A DNA stretch of 64,000 nucleotides, taken from contig CM026551.1 in assembly GCA_015143295.1 (NCBI GenBank), positions 11,490,499 through 11,554,498 on the forward strand, written 5' to 3'. The position numbers and the translations under genes are program-made. The stretch is from Tetracentron sinense (taxonomy: Eukaryota; Streptophyta; Magnoliopsida; Trochodendrales; Trochodendraceae). Under the pieces are notes generated by a model that was given only the letters and a program-made list of their open reading frames with translations, ran no database searches and was not told the DNA's origin. Shown here in pieces: positions 12,373 through 24,477 of the stretch (position 1 is the first letter of the stretch; the number at the start of each line of letters is the position of its first letter).

Positions 12373-14100
12373 AGTTCAGGAATGACTCATTGTCTGAGGA
12401 GAAAATAAATGTTAATAAGTCTGAGATAAAAGATGTGAACAAAGATGTAATACGATAAAGAATAAGATGTTACACAAAGACAAAAATTAGACATAAAACA
12501 TGACAAACGAAAGATAATCCGTTGACGAAATCAACTATCAGAGATATAAAAATTGAAAGATTTACGCATGAGGTGTAATAAGTAACGGTGACACACAACC
12601 AGATAACACTATGAAGATTAAAGTAAGAGTAATGAATTGAATAAAGTAATGAGATTAATTTTACTTGTTGAGCTTCATAACTCATCAACTTTTTAGGTCA
12701 ATAGATGATGCTTAAGGTGATGCCTAGCCTCCGAGAAGACAGGAACCTGAATTTGAGGAATGCTTATTCTCCTTTTTGCATGTTGAAGTTCTTGTTTGAT
12801 GAAACGATTTGTATTTTGTTAGCTAGATGTGTAAATGTAAATATTTAGGTTTGATGATTTATTTGGATGACTACTATGAATGGTTTCGAATTTAGGTTCT
12901 GCATATGTATTTTATTAAGTTCATAATTCGGATTTATAAATAAAAATCGATTTGGAAGTTCAAGTGTAAATCAGGGTCGTGACACACTCTCTCTCTCTCA
13001 TTGGACCTTATATTGGACTGGTACGGTTTGGGCCATGAAAGGGGAAGAAGGGTTATGCGGACTCAGGTCCTCTGGGCTTAAATGAAGTTTATGTCCAGAA
13101 ACCAATAGGGTATCAGAAATACAATAGGGTATCACTTCACCATACAATTTTATTTCCTTCAAGGATTAAGAAAAGAAAGAAAATGTATATTTAAGATTCT
13201 CAAGCAAAAGGCAGCAACAAGGTCCATATAAAGCCATCTATGGGCTTCTTTTATATATATTAGTCCGTAATAATATTCCTTGCATAATCCCAACAATCGG
13301 AACTATTGCAGTCTTAATTTGTGGCAATTCAGAGGGAAAAATTGTGACCGGTCCCCCACCCCAACCCAAAACAACAAGAAGAAAGACAAAAATAGAAGTA
13401 AAGGGATAAAGAGAAGGGAAATTCAATAAACTCAAAATATTGATACTATTTCTTTCTTCACTTTATACTCAGATGTCCTAGTTTCTTTTTAAGATAATTT
13501 AAAATCTTTCGATAACTAGAAGCATAGAATATTATACATTACCATACACTATTCTTAGAAGATGAAGACACAATATAGCCCTAGTCTATAATAGTGTACA
13601 TGCCTTGGATCTTGATTGTACAAGCAATGCATCAACGCGAGGGGATTTTAATAGACCAGTTACAATCATTCTAGCGACCATCGAAACCAGGTGAATTTTG
13701 GGGAATGGATTGATCTTTATTTGAAGATTCTAAGAGATGTTTCCCATTTTAGTGATGGTAACCAATTCGGGATTGGGCATGTGCAGCCATTTCATGAAGA
13801 GATGACCATTTGAACTTTTAGACAACTGTTTGGAGACACACCCAAACATGAAAGAAAGAATAAAGAAAATAATAGAAAAGACTTCCCATTTGGAGGATAA
13901 GGGCATTCGCACCATATTCCAAGCAATCCAAACAGGGTAACTTGGATTTAATCTATATATACAGCTGGAAAGACTCCTCTGGAATTATGGCTCAAGTTTA
14001 ATCTCCATTTTAATATCTTGGACATAAGATATTTTTAGTGAAAATGCAAGAGAGTATTATGAGAGAAGAGATATTGGGAATGTGTAACAAGTAGAAAGGA
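12373..14100. other. Intergenic sequence upstream of KANADI, no gene seen
   Basis: No reading frame here resembles a known protein. A short CT run lies near 12988. No element boundary, RNA gene or reliable regulatory motif could be supported. Confidence 0.4.
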
Positions 14101-14107
14101 AGGATAG

Positions 14108-14320
14108 TGGCCAAAAAAAAGACCATGCCTCAAGAAGGGGAGGTCTTGAGTTCAAGTCCCTTCCCCTTGTTGGCCACCCTTCGGGATTTATCTTGTCTTT
14201 CCTGGTTGTGTGGGGGATCTACACAGCCTGATGGACTTATTAGTCGGGTGCTCTAAGAGGCCCGGATACCCTTGTTCCACCACCCACCAAAAAAAAAGAA
14301 AAAAAATTAAAAAAGAGGAT
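14108..14320 (+). mobile_element. SINE, 5' truncated or diverged
   Basis: GACCATGCCTCAAGAAGGGG is followed by GTCTTGAGTTCAAGTCCC (14144-14160), a Pol III B-box-like motif, then about 120 bp of body and an A-rich tail at 14287-14315. The head is clearly related to the second monomer of the 19654-19976 SINE (GACCATGCCTCAGGAAGCGG, GTCTTGAGTTCG). It lies about 0.7 kb upstream of the KANADI leader. Target duplications were not resolved. Confidence 0.65.
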
Positions 14321-14699
14321 ATAATGAAATGTGGATTAAAAAGATTTGATTTGTAGGTTATAAGAATTAGATTTTCCATCATGATTATTATGTCTACTAA
14401 ATGGGAAATCCACAAACTCAAAGATAAAGGAAAAGAGGGTGTCATTTTATTTTATTTTGCAACTGAGGGTGTCTCAACCTTGACAAGAAGGACTAATCCC
14501 TTTGGATATGCATGCAATCACCGGCAAACCATCAACTCAATTCTCCAAAACAGTGGAATTAGGGTTTTATATTTCAATGGAGAGAGTGCAGGAGTGGGAG
14601 GGTAATCCTGGTTGGTTGAGAGGCAAACACACGCTAAAGCTTTATTTCTAAAGTTTCCTCTTTCATCAAAGAAAACAAGAAAAAGATGTAAAAATGAAC

Positions 14700-14996
14700 G
14701 ACTCTCAAACTTGTTTCCTTTTTTCTCCACTTTCTCTCTTTCTTCACTTTACCCCACTTCCATAAAAGAATCCTCTCTCTCTCTCACAGGCTCCTAGGCC
14801 CCCCCAAGTGTCATTTTCTCAAATATACTTCACACAAACAAGGAAGAAACAACCATTTCACTCCACACCTTATCATTTCCTCTCTTTCTCTCCCCAATTT
14901 CTTACATCTCTGCAACTAAACGCTCAACTTTTCCATCTGAACATAACCCAGAAATCTTAGCTGAAAATTCATCTCCAAAATCATGGATATTGCTCG
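14700..14996 (+). promoter_or_regulatory. KANADI leader region with upstream ATG and candidate splice donor
   Basis: A CT- and AC-rich stretch (14720-14940) of the kind common in plant 5' leaders precedes ATG at 14983. That ATG reads MDIAR then a stop in unspliced RNA. The sequence CTCG|GTAAGTAT gives a strong donor at 14997, and ATATAG ending at 15102 gives an acceptor six bases before the KANADI ATG. If this 106-bp intron is removed, the upstream frame loses its early stop and overlaps the main ORF out of frame. The leader intron and the transcription start are inferred. Confidence 0.45.
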
Positions 14997-15108
14997 GTAA
15001 GTATATCTATGGTCACTGATAAAGAGACCACCCCTACTTTATGGAAGAGAGAAGAAAAAGAAGAAGAGGTTTGGTGATTTAAAAGTATTGTTTCATATAT
15101 AGCCGGGA

Positions 15109-17841
15109 ATGGAGCTTTTTCCAGCACAACCAGATTTATCTCTTCAAATCAGCCCTCCAAACACCAAACCCACGTCGGTTTGGAGAACAGATGAGATGGA
15201 TTTGGGTTTCTGGAGAAATACCATGGCTTCAACAGCCAAACCCGGTACCTGTTTCGACATCTCCTTGGCAAATCCTAGGACCTCAGAATCTAACTCCAAC
15301 CATCTTCATCTTAGTCATCATCATGTTAATGGAAATCTAATCCATGCTCATCAAGAACACCAATATCACCATCATCAACAGCAACAATACCACCATCAAC
15401 CACAAGGAATTCAGCAAGAGCTTGGTTTCTTAAGACCCATTAGAGGAATTCCTGTCTACCACAACCCCTCTTCTTTCCATTTCCTTCAGCAGCCTACTAC
15501 AATTACCACTACTTCAACTTCTAGTCAGTCTCAAGGGCTAATGAGATCGAGATTCTTATCGAAGTTTCCGGTGAAGCGAAGCGTGAGAGCACGTCGGATG
15601 AAATGGACTACACCCCTACATGCCCACTTTGTTCGCGCCGTTGAGCTACTGGGTGGCCATGAAAGTAGGCTTCATTCTTTCACTTCTTTTACAATTTTTT
15701 TTCCCCTTTACACCACTGCTTTGTCTATCATCTTCCTCAAAAGCAAGGTTTTTTTTTTTAGGGTTTTAATTTATTATTATTTATATGTTTTGGTTGGGGG
15801 ATTTAGGGGCTACACCCAAGTCAGTTCTTGAGCTCATGGATGTGAAGGATCTCACCTTGGCTCATGTAAAATCCCATTTGCAGGTAATGGACTTCTCATT
15901 CCTTATCCATCTCAAATGAGCTTTTCCCATCTTACACTTAAAAGAGCTAGCATGGATTTCACAAATTGAAGAAAATTTAAATTCCCACTTAAATTTTCCT
16001 TTTTAAAAAAAAACTCTTTTGAATTAGTCTTATATGCAGTTATAGTGGTGTTTATAAGGTGAACTTGCAATTTTCAGCCTACATTACTGGAAAGTGTTTC
16101 ACATACATTGCAAATTACAGTGATTCTCGGCAGAGAGTCTCTCAAACACTCAACAATTCTCCTTTTCCTTTTAGATCTTGTGGTTCTACAAGTTAAAGCA
16201 GCTTTTTTGCTTGGAGGAAGAAATTTTTCTGATTTTTTTTAAAAAAAATAAACCAAATAAACAAGAAAAAACTAACCAAAAGAAAAACAGAGAGAAAAAT
16301 ATATGGAAGAATACTATTATCAATTTCAAAAGACGAGTAAGATGAATCCCAAGGAATTCAAAGAGAGTCGTAGCCGAGCCGAGCTGATTTTAGAACTGAG
16401 TTTACACCATTTAATCCTTCTAAATTTCGGTTACAGTGAGAAATATCATTTTTCTCTTACAGAAAGAATTGCTAAGAAGCAAGTAAAGACGCTCTCATTT
16501 CTCAATGATTTATTCTTCATTTGAGCTTCTTAACCAGAAACACATAACCATATTTGACCTTATACATTCGTGCAATACAGCCATACATACATCCGGTCAT
16601 GCATACATAGACACATATATATGTAACCACATACATGCTTATGTAGTTACATGCACATGGACTTCATTGTAGACGGTATTTACAGTGTTTGTAGTTGCAC
16701 TGTAACAGAAGGCTATAGCACCATCTATAATCTTTTTACTTGTGTTACTTTCTATATTTTGGTTCTGTATTATATCATATCAGTGACCCTAATGTAATGC
16801 AATTTTCTGATAAAAGGAATATTATTGCAGATGTATCGGACGGAAAAGCTCAGTGACAGACCAACAACTTCTTCGGGTTAATACCGATATTTCTTTATAT
16901 TCCATATTTCTTTTTTTCTTCTGAAGTTTAACTTAAGCATAAAAAGTTTAACAATTTACTAATTTTGGGATTATTTTCAATATAATGAGTTCCCATTGTT
17001 GTCCGTTCAGGACAATCAGATGGATTCGAAAATGGATTATCCAGAGAAATTTCCGAGGAAATAATGCTCGACATTCAGAACCCACGAAGGTCTGAGTTAT
17101 CAGTTGAACAGGGAAGACCAAATATGCATGATGATCAGGATTACCGCAGTCTCTGGAGCAATTCTTCGAGGTGAAATAGTACTACTTCCCACATCAAACT
17201 ACATTTTTGTAGTTATTATTTAAATTTTTGATGGAATTATATATACAGTTCTTGGATGTAAGAAAATATTCAGTAACCAACCAAATTATTGGATACCCAT
17301 ATGAATTTTCAAGGTGAAATCCTTTAATTCTTAATTTCCATTTCTATTTCTGTTACAGTATATATAGATTAGACATATAAGCATTTGATTTGATTCCTTG
17401 ATCATAGTCACTATCAATCTTAATAAAAATGGAGGAATTATATAGCAGAAAAGCTTCAGTTGTAGTTTTGATGTCTACCAAATAATGTAACAGAAAATTA
17501 TATGATATCCAAATTACTTTTTGTTTTCTATAGTCATCTTATGTTCTTTTTCCTCTTCCACCTCAAACCTTAATCAGAAATGATGTGTAAGGTCGAGTGA
17601 GGGAGCATCTTTGGAATAGCAGATCTTCATATTCAATAGGAGAATTTATGCTGACATTTTAGCATGCAAGCTTCATTTAAAATCATGGAGTTTATCCTAT
17701 GTATGATGGGGGCAATGCTAGCTACATTTTCTTTTAAATTCACTTTCTTCATGAGAAAGAAACGTGTTTTCAACTAACATTCTATCCAATCAAAAAGAGT
17801 GAGTCTTAAAAGAGTGTTGCCATCATTATCCATGCAACTGA

Positions 17842-17883
<42 letters not shown>

Positions 17884-18729
17884 ATCCGGCTATCTGGCCT
17901 TCCTACCATTCCAACTCCTGGATCCCATTTGACAAATTCACCTGAATTAGAGATCTCTCTTTCCCTTTGATTTTGTGGGGCCGAATATGGCGAGTGAATG
18001 AGGCCCATAAGGAAAAACCCTGGTGCCGAAGCTATGACCTGTGAAACTTCTCTGTAGGTTCTTGTTATAAATAATGGGCTCTCACATGGGGAGGCTCAAC
18101 TTTATTTCAATCAGCACAAATGATAGAGCAAAGGATTTTTAAACAAGTTAATAGTAAAAGATGGCTTTCTTTTATAAGTTTGCTTTTTTCATGCATGGCT
18201 TCCACTGATAGAAAGTATTCTCTGCAGGGAAGCTTTGTTGCATGGAAAACCAAGGGATTCTGGAGGAAACGCACCTCCTTTTGAGGTACCCGTTTAAGAC
18301 CGCATCTCTCAAAATAAGCTTGAGCTTGAAAATTTCACTTTAAATTTTTATTCGGAAATGGAGGATAGAAAGGATTAAAGAAGGAATAATATCTATTTCT
18401 ATTCAAAATTTGCTAGTTTCACTCTCCCTTGTTACAAATAAAATAAAAAACATTATGACACGTGACAAGCAACACAGGTTTTAGAGAGGAGAGTGTAACT
18501 TGGAGGAGAGTGAAACCAGCACTTCTTATTTCTAAGTCTTTCTTCATCTAGGAGGAAAAGATGTAAAACAAGAGGTCTTTAGAGGATAGTTTGGTCATTT
18601 GATAAGTCAAGGGGCGATTTCGATTTCATGAGAACACATATATGCTCTCGGAGGGCAAGTAGAATACTCCCCGCCTGGGAGTCTAGGGGTCGAGTCCCTT
18701 TGTACTGTGGCGACATGTAAGTCCCCTCG

Positions 18730-18794
<65 letters not shown>

Positions 18795-19279
18795 TTTTGC
18801 AAATTCTACCTTAAAATTGGAACAGTTTAGTCAAAATTTGAAAGTATGACATACACGTGAGGTGCAATATCCTCAATCAACCACACCCTTTATACCGTTT
18901 ACGCCTGACTCATCACCCATTCCTTTCACTTTGTAGACCTCTTTCTTGGGAAAAAGAGGGGGGGTGTCTTTATAGCCCATAAGGATGCCAACACCATTCC
19001 ACATTTATAAGTGCCTCAATTATAAAATTCTTTCCCAACCTTTAACCTTAAACCATCTAAGATATAAGATATATATAGTTCTTGATTGGAAGGTTGAGAT
19101 CCTTTAGTTTGTCTGAATGGGTATACCACTACTAATTGCTTTTGTTTCTGATTTCCCAGAAGGTCATGAACCAAAAGTGCTTAAGCAATGGGAGAATATC
19201 AGATTTGAACTCATCAAGCCTTTCAGGGACAAGCCTTGAGAAGCCTAATCTGGAGTTCACGTTGGGCAGGCCACATTGA
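15109..19279 (+). CDS. KAN: KANADI-family GARP transcription factor (complete, 6 exons, 338 aa)
   Basis: Exons 15109-15664, 15807-15883, 16831-16876, 17011-17170, 18228-18285 and 19160-19279 join in frame with GT-AG introns; TGA is at 19277-19279. The product is a nuclear DNA-binding protein of the KANADI family, known to repress targets and specify abaxial (lower) organ identity. Residues 1-18 are MELFPAQPDLSLQISPPN, the family N-terminus with an EAR-like DLSLQI. A His/Gln-rich stretch covers about 65-99 and the conserved RPIRGIPVYHNP lies at 109-120. The GARP domain spans about 160-217, with WTTPLHAHFVRAVELLGGHE in exon 1, RATPKSVLELMDVKDLTLAH in exon 2 and MYRT opening exon 3. The C-terminus is NLEFTLGRPH, also conserved. 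The start is the only ATG matching the family N-terminus. The N-terminus and PTTSSGQSD place it in the KAN1/2/3 clade rather than KAN4/ATS; the exact orthologue is not resolved. GARP substitutions relative to remembered family members are noted as a finding. Confidence 0.95.
17838..17882. repeat. (CT)n(AT)n microsatellite in KANADI intron 4
   Basis: A run of CT dinucleotides passes directly into alternating TA inside the 1,057-bp fourth intron. It is a likely length-polymorphic site. No effect on splicing is visible. Confidence 0.85.
18635..18790 (+). mobile_element. SINE-like insertion with (TA)n(GA)n tail in KANADI intron 5
   Basis: GGGAGTCTAGGGGTCGAGTC (about 18678-18697) resembles a Pol III B box, preceded by a plausible A-box region (AGGGCAAGTAGAATACTCC). 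It runs into a TA run and then a long GA run at 18729-18790. It lies wholly in intron 5 (18286-19159). No target duplication was found. Confidence 0.5.
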
Positions 19280-19400
19280 ACTCTTATGTTCGACTACACA
19301 GATTAATTACAAATCTTATATCTCTGACTGGTTGGTGTTGAGAATCAGGTGCCCACTTGAAAATCAGAGAAAGGAAGGACACAAATAAAGAAAGAAATAA
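19280..19400 (+). other. KANADI 3' UTR with polyadenylation signal
   Basis: AATAAA occurs at 19384-19389, about 105 bp after the stop, followed by a purine-rich GA/AAAG stretch. A downstream site cannot be excluded because another A-rich region follows. Confidence 0.5.
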
Positions 19401-19636
19401 AAGAAAAAGAGAGGGAAAGAAAGACAAAGACTAGAGACAAAGATAGACAGAAAGCAGAAAAAGAAGGGTGAAAAAAAAGCATGTCCTTTCTATCATTCAA
19501 GCTGTGAGACACAAAGCAACATATTATATTCCTACGTAAATATGAAATCTAATTGATTGTATATGCTCTGAACATTGTGTGTGTGAAAGAGAGAGAGAGA
19601 GTCCTTTAACTATATTAAAGTAGAAGTGATGCTTGT

Positions 19637-19993
19637 AACTTTAAAGGATTTGACCCACCAGGAGTTTGGGCAGTTGGCTAGGGTTTGCTCCCTGTGGTCG
19701 TGTGTTCAACTCCCGCTCCTCCACTTACTCCGGTGTCCGAATGGGAAAATTCCAAGTGGGTGGGTGTGGTGGACACCTATTTTAAATAAAAAAAACCTCA
19801 AGGGTAACTCAGTTAGCAAGGGACCATGCCTCAGGAAGCGGATGTCTTGAGTTCGACTATTGTCATCCCATTGGGGTCCCTTGGGCTTACCGGTTAATGA
19901 GGTTTGTAGGGTCTTGCATGCACCCGGGGTTTCCGTTTACCCAAAGGTTGGGCTTAGGGTTCCTTGTAACAAAAAAAACTTTAAAGGATTTGA
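19637..19993 (+). mobile_element. Dimeric tRNA-derived SINE with perfect 17-bp target duplication
   Basis: AACTTTAAAGGATTTGA occurs at 19637-19653 and again exactly at 19977-19993, bracketing a 323-bp body that ends in an A-rich tail. Two tRNA-like halves are seen. The first has GTGTTCAACTCCC (19702-19714) as a B box. The second has AACTCAGTTAGCAAGGG (19806-19822) as an A box and GAGTTCGACTA (19849-19859) as a B box. A short A-rich linker (AATAAAAAAAACC) separates them. An exact long duplication plus A tail is the hallmark of LINE-mediated retroposition. It lies about 0.36 kb downstream of KANADI. Confidence 0.85.
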
Positions 19994-21385
19994 TTTAGTC
20001 TAAAGAAGTTGGCGCTCTTTCTGCACTCATAGGCATGTGGACGTACTTTACATTTCAAAAAGGAAAAGTTGGTAAGGAGAAAATGGATTAGGAATGAAGA
20101 AAAAAAATGGTGTCACGAGAAGATAAAATAAAGGGAGTGATCACAGTTCATTCGAAAATTAGTAGCATTTAAATCTTCAGCTAATCAAGTCTGAATTTGG
20201 TGTTTCCATGGTGGTATCTGTCTGTCTTTCCCTATCTGTTTCTTTAAGAATGTAAAATCTTCCAAGTTTGATTTTGTGGCTAAGTTTGTTTAATTTGGAC
20301 ATATAAGGTTGTATGGGTATTTTACTTCTTTCCCTTCTAAACAAAATTAGAGAAAACCCTAATTACTAAAGTATGCTTCAGCTCATTACATCTTGGGGTA
20401 TCCCTTTGATAAAACCGGCATTCTAATCCTTCTGTCGTTGTTCTAAAAACTACATTCTAGCAACCATCTCCTTCGGCATTAACGTCGAATTATTTTTTAT
20501 TATAAATCTTATAACTTTTCGATAACTCTTGAACTTTAAGAAAATTAGGCATCTAATGGCATGGAGAAGTATATAAGCAAAGGGTTCCAAGGAATTTGCA
20601 GTCAGGCCTATTAACCAGGAGAGCTACTGGGTTAGGTGCTCATTCATTTGATAACAAATTAGTAGTGTGCTCAACTCTAGATAGTATATTGACCATATGG
20701 TTACCATGGTTGAAATTTTCTAAGGGAAAGGCTTTCTTGGGTGTACCCTCTGGGGGTTTCTTGGTTGCACCAGTGATTCAGTCGATAAATAGTTCTTGTG
20801 GTGCTACAAGGCTATCAGTATATAATATAGATACAACCAAACAATTGTGAGAGCTATTTACTTTCCTGCCATAGTAGAAGAAAGGCGTTTTTAGGAATAA
20901 ACCCCCTCTCTATGTTATCTGACATTTAGGAAAACCTCATCAATTCTAGGAATCAGCCCTTATAATTTCTTACATTCTAGAGATGAACCCAGTTCTAGAA
21001 AATGCTTTTAATAAGGCTATTATATTTATATCTTAGTATCAACTTAAGATCACTAAAAAGGTATGTATAGTGTACTAACGAGGATTTGTATGATGTTCTA
21101 AAGAGCATCAAGATCGATACTCCTTGTGCATCATTTTCGACATGGAGACCTTCAATCTAGAATAGTACCATTCAGTTTGTTTACGACTCTTTGATGATAT
21201 TTTTGTACCAAATAATTAATATTTGAAAAGGGAATGTATGGTGCGTGGAATCAATCATTTAGTCAATTAGTCGTCCATTTAGCAAGTGACTGGCTATATT
21301 ATGGGGTCTGGTTTTAGGTTGAATTGTTATGAAAAGGAGAAACATAAACTAAGAATAAGTAGTGTCTCTTTCCATTAATCACCAC
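19994..21385. other. Intergenic sequence, no gene seen
   Basis: Short frames only, for example an 84-codon frame at 20596-20850 without recognised similarity. No repeats with clear ends, no RNA genes. Confidence 0.4.
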
Positions 21386-21389
21386 AAGC

Positions 21390-21765
21390 AGGGGAGGAGT
21401 GATTTTCTTGTAGGGGGCAAATTGATAATGTTAGTAATTATTATTGATGGGTTAATGTTTGTTGATGGGTTAATGTTTGTGAAGAATGATTAGGTGGGTA
21501 CGTACGAATATTCTGGATAAGGTTGGGAGGTCACGTGCATAGCCCCAAATCATTGTTTGTGGGCAGCTGCTCTGTTCCCATGGCTATGCCCTCTTAAAAT
21601 TTAATAATGTAGTACAAAACTTATTATTATTATTTTAAATTTCAAGGGGCAGCTACTACCCTTGTCCCATGCCTATGCCCTCTTAAATTAAATAATATAT
21701 AATATAAACTTAATTATTTTTCAAAAGTTTAGGAGGGCACTTGACCCTAGCTCCGCCCCTAACAA
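21390..21765 (-). mobile_element. Decayed DNA-transposon end (GGGGCGGAGCTAGGG type)
   Basis: The minus strand from 21760 begins TTAGGGGCGGAGCTAGGGTC, a terminus seen in many plant hAT-type elements. Two related blocks (GGGCAGCTGCTCTGTTCCCA near 21560 and GGGCAGCTACTACCCTTGTC near 21648, each followed by TATGCCCTCTTAAA and an AT-rich stretch) form a diverged internal duplication of about 90 bp. The opposite terminus is unclear. Confidence 0.45.
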
Positions 21766-23039
21766 CAAAGGTCATGAGCAAAGTTCAAATACAGGAGGCT
21801 TTTATAAAATTCTAGTAAAAATTCCCTAAATTCATCCAAAATATGAGCTTAAATAGTAGAGATCCATACAACATGAGATACCCGTAATAATGATGTCAAA
21901 ATATGTTCCCAACCAATCCCTAACTTGGACATACTATCAAACACATCAAAACCATTCAAAATTACATCAACATGATCTTTGGGCAACCCCCCAAAGTTTT
22001 TTTTTTGGTAAGAAATCCCCAAAGTCAACAACCAACTTTCTTACAAAAAAGAAACTATAATGAAAATGTTTATACTGCAATATTATCCTATGATCAACAG
22101 TTCCAAGTATACCTTTTTAAGGTGCCGATTTCTATGCTTGCTTGAAAAATAAAATCACATTTCCCATATATCCCTTTCCAAGGTATCAATTTCTATGCTT
22201 GCTTAAAAAATAGTTCTTTAGTTTTTTAGTAGAGCTTTGACTGATTACTTTTTCCCTTACCATGTCATCCCACATGGTCCCATCACAATCATGACATATG
22301 GCACATTACAATCAAACACATATCCCACTATTGGTGCTACATCACTATCTCATCTCCAAACAAAGAGTATAGTTAGTGTTTTAAGCTCTTCTTTGCTTCA
22401 TCTCTATTATTTTTCTAAAAAGTGGATAAAGAGAGTGTTCAAAACGGCTATGACCAACAGTACGGTCGCATGTGAGGCAAATCGTTTAAGCATCGACTTT
22501 GATGCTCTTTGAAATCCATTACATTCTCTCTAAATGGTCTTAGGCTTGATATCAAAGGATACATTAGTCATTTCAAATTAAAAGACATGGAAGTTTCAAC
22601 AAAAAAGAGAGGGTATTTGTTAGTGTCAAAAGAGCAGGGAGTATTCTAAGGGGCTCTCCCTGGAAAGCCCTAGAAGAAAAGATCCCATTCGGGACCATAC
22701 CACCCTTTGAAAATAACTATTTAAGTTCATAATTTGTAAATCAATCAAAACCAAACAAAACTAGTGTTAGGAATCAGAAACAAACAACAGTAGTCCAATC
22801 CTGTGGGTCATTGAGCTATAGAATAGAGAGAGATACAAAATTTGTTCTATTCATGCATGAGATGAAATGTCTTGTGAAGATTGCAAGATGATTTGGCAAA
22901 AAATATCGTTTGGGAGCTTAGAAGGGATAAGCTTTTCTGAATTGTTAGCTCTTGAGGTATCTAGAGTTTGAGCAATATGCGCATCTCCATCCAATTGGTA
23001 CCATCTAATTTCCTACAGTAAAAATCACAGTAGGGTGGG

Positions 23040-23221
23040 TTGTTAATAGCTAGGTTCTGTTTTATCATTATCTTTATTTTGCTTGTTTGAGCGGTAAGTT
23101 TTATGTTCCCCCTTTTTCTTGGTGTATCCCCAATTTTATGTAATAAAAACCGGTTAGGTCCATGCCAAATCCCCTCCCATTCTGGGAAGCTTTATTATAA
23201 GTAAATATTAAAAAAAAAAAA
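23040..23221 (+). mobile_element. Possible 3' end of a LINE
   Basis: T-rich sequence with TTTATGTAATAAAAACCGG, then TATTATAAGTAAATATT, ends in a 12-13 base A run at 23209-23221. The layout resembles a plant LINE 3' UTR with poly(A). No reverse transcriptase frame or target duplication is visible, so this is tentative. Confidence 0.3.
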
Positions 23222-24294
23222 GTGGTTCTTTGATTAAGGATATTACTCTAATGATGTTTTCATTGAGAATTTGCCGGGAAATTGTCATCCAAGTGAGTGA
23301 TTTGCTGTTGAATCTAGTACCTTTGTGGATATATAATTCAGTTCTAGATATGATTTCTAACAGAATATATTTCCTTTTACTTTTCAATCTAACAGCAAAA
23401 ACTGGGTTTCTTAAGGAATCATCCTAAAAGATTTAGCTGTATTATTCAGTCCCCAAATGAGAGGAAAATCTGCAAAATTTATCCTTAAATTGATGATTCC
23501 TAACACCCATTGCCTCACTTTTCATAAATATTCATGGATCAGGGTATGTGTATATGAGGGCATCAAATTCCAAACTTGCAAGGCTTTTGGGATCTTAGAG
23601 CGAATGATGATTAATTCCCCCCATTAAGTAGAGCTATTCTATTCTTTTTAAGTTTGAGAATTTTTAGTAGAATGAGAAGGAATACATATCTAATAGAAGA
23701 ACAGAATAAGAAAGAATAGTTCTGGTTTAGTGATAATAGGGAAGAGAAGAACATCGAATCCTTGTTGAGTGAGACTCCTATATATTTCGCAACATGTTGG
23801 CGTTAGAACATATCAGTTATAAATCACAGTTTCCCCATTCATCCTTCTTGAAGATATCCCAATCCAAACATATATTAACCTGCGATTTTTAGTCCTCTAC
23901 ACACTATTTGTCATGTGCGAGCGCCCGAACTGAACTATCATTCTCACCGCAACGTTGACTGCTATGGGCTATCACACAAACACAAATGTAGAAGACAACA
24001 ATACACCGTTAAGGACATTGGGTGGAAATTTTTGGCTACTTATGTCCACAATCCTACAACAGAAGCTTCAAAAGAATGAATTCTGCAATAATTTATCTAC
24101 TATCTATTTATTATTACACTGTATAACAGCAACAACTCATGTGCACGCGACAAGTGAATAAAATTCATATGGAATCTATGAACATGGTAACCTTGATCGG
24201 TTGAATTTACCGACAAAATTACAGTATTCCAAATTTCTAAGCGTGACTCTCTCGCAGTATTTGCGTGCCCCACAAAAGAACCAGAGTTTGTGAT

Positions 24295-24477
24295 AACATA
24301 CAACAAATTATCCTTCTCTATCTCTTGCTCTTTCTTCTTTACTCTTAATGATTTTAATGGTTTTTTTCAAAACCCATTTTCCTACTTATACTAACATACA
24401 ACAAATTATCCCCCTCTGACTCTTGCTCTTTCTTCTTTACTCTTATTCAAAACCCATTTTCCTACTTATACTAACTA
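24295..24477. repeat. Tandem duplication, two copies of about 98/85 bp
   Basis: AACATACAACAAATTATCC starts both copies (24295 and 24393). Both contain TCTTGCTCTTTCTTCTTTAC and end CCTACTTATACTAAC. The second copy lacks about 13 bp (GATTTTAATGGTT). No function seen. Confidence 0.85.

Noticed and set aside
16303..16524. A 73-codon frame as a small gene
   Set aside because: It lies wholly inside KANADI intron 2 and has no recognised similarity.
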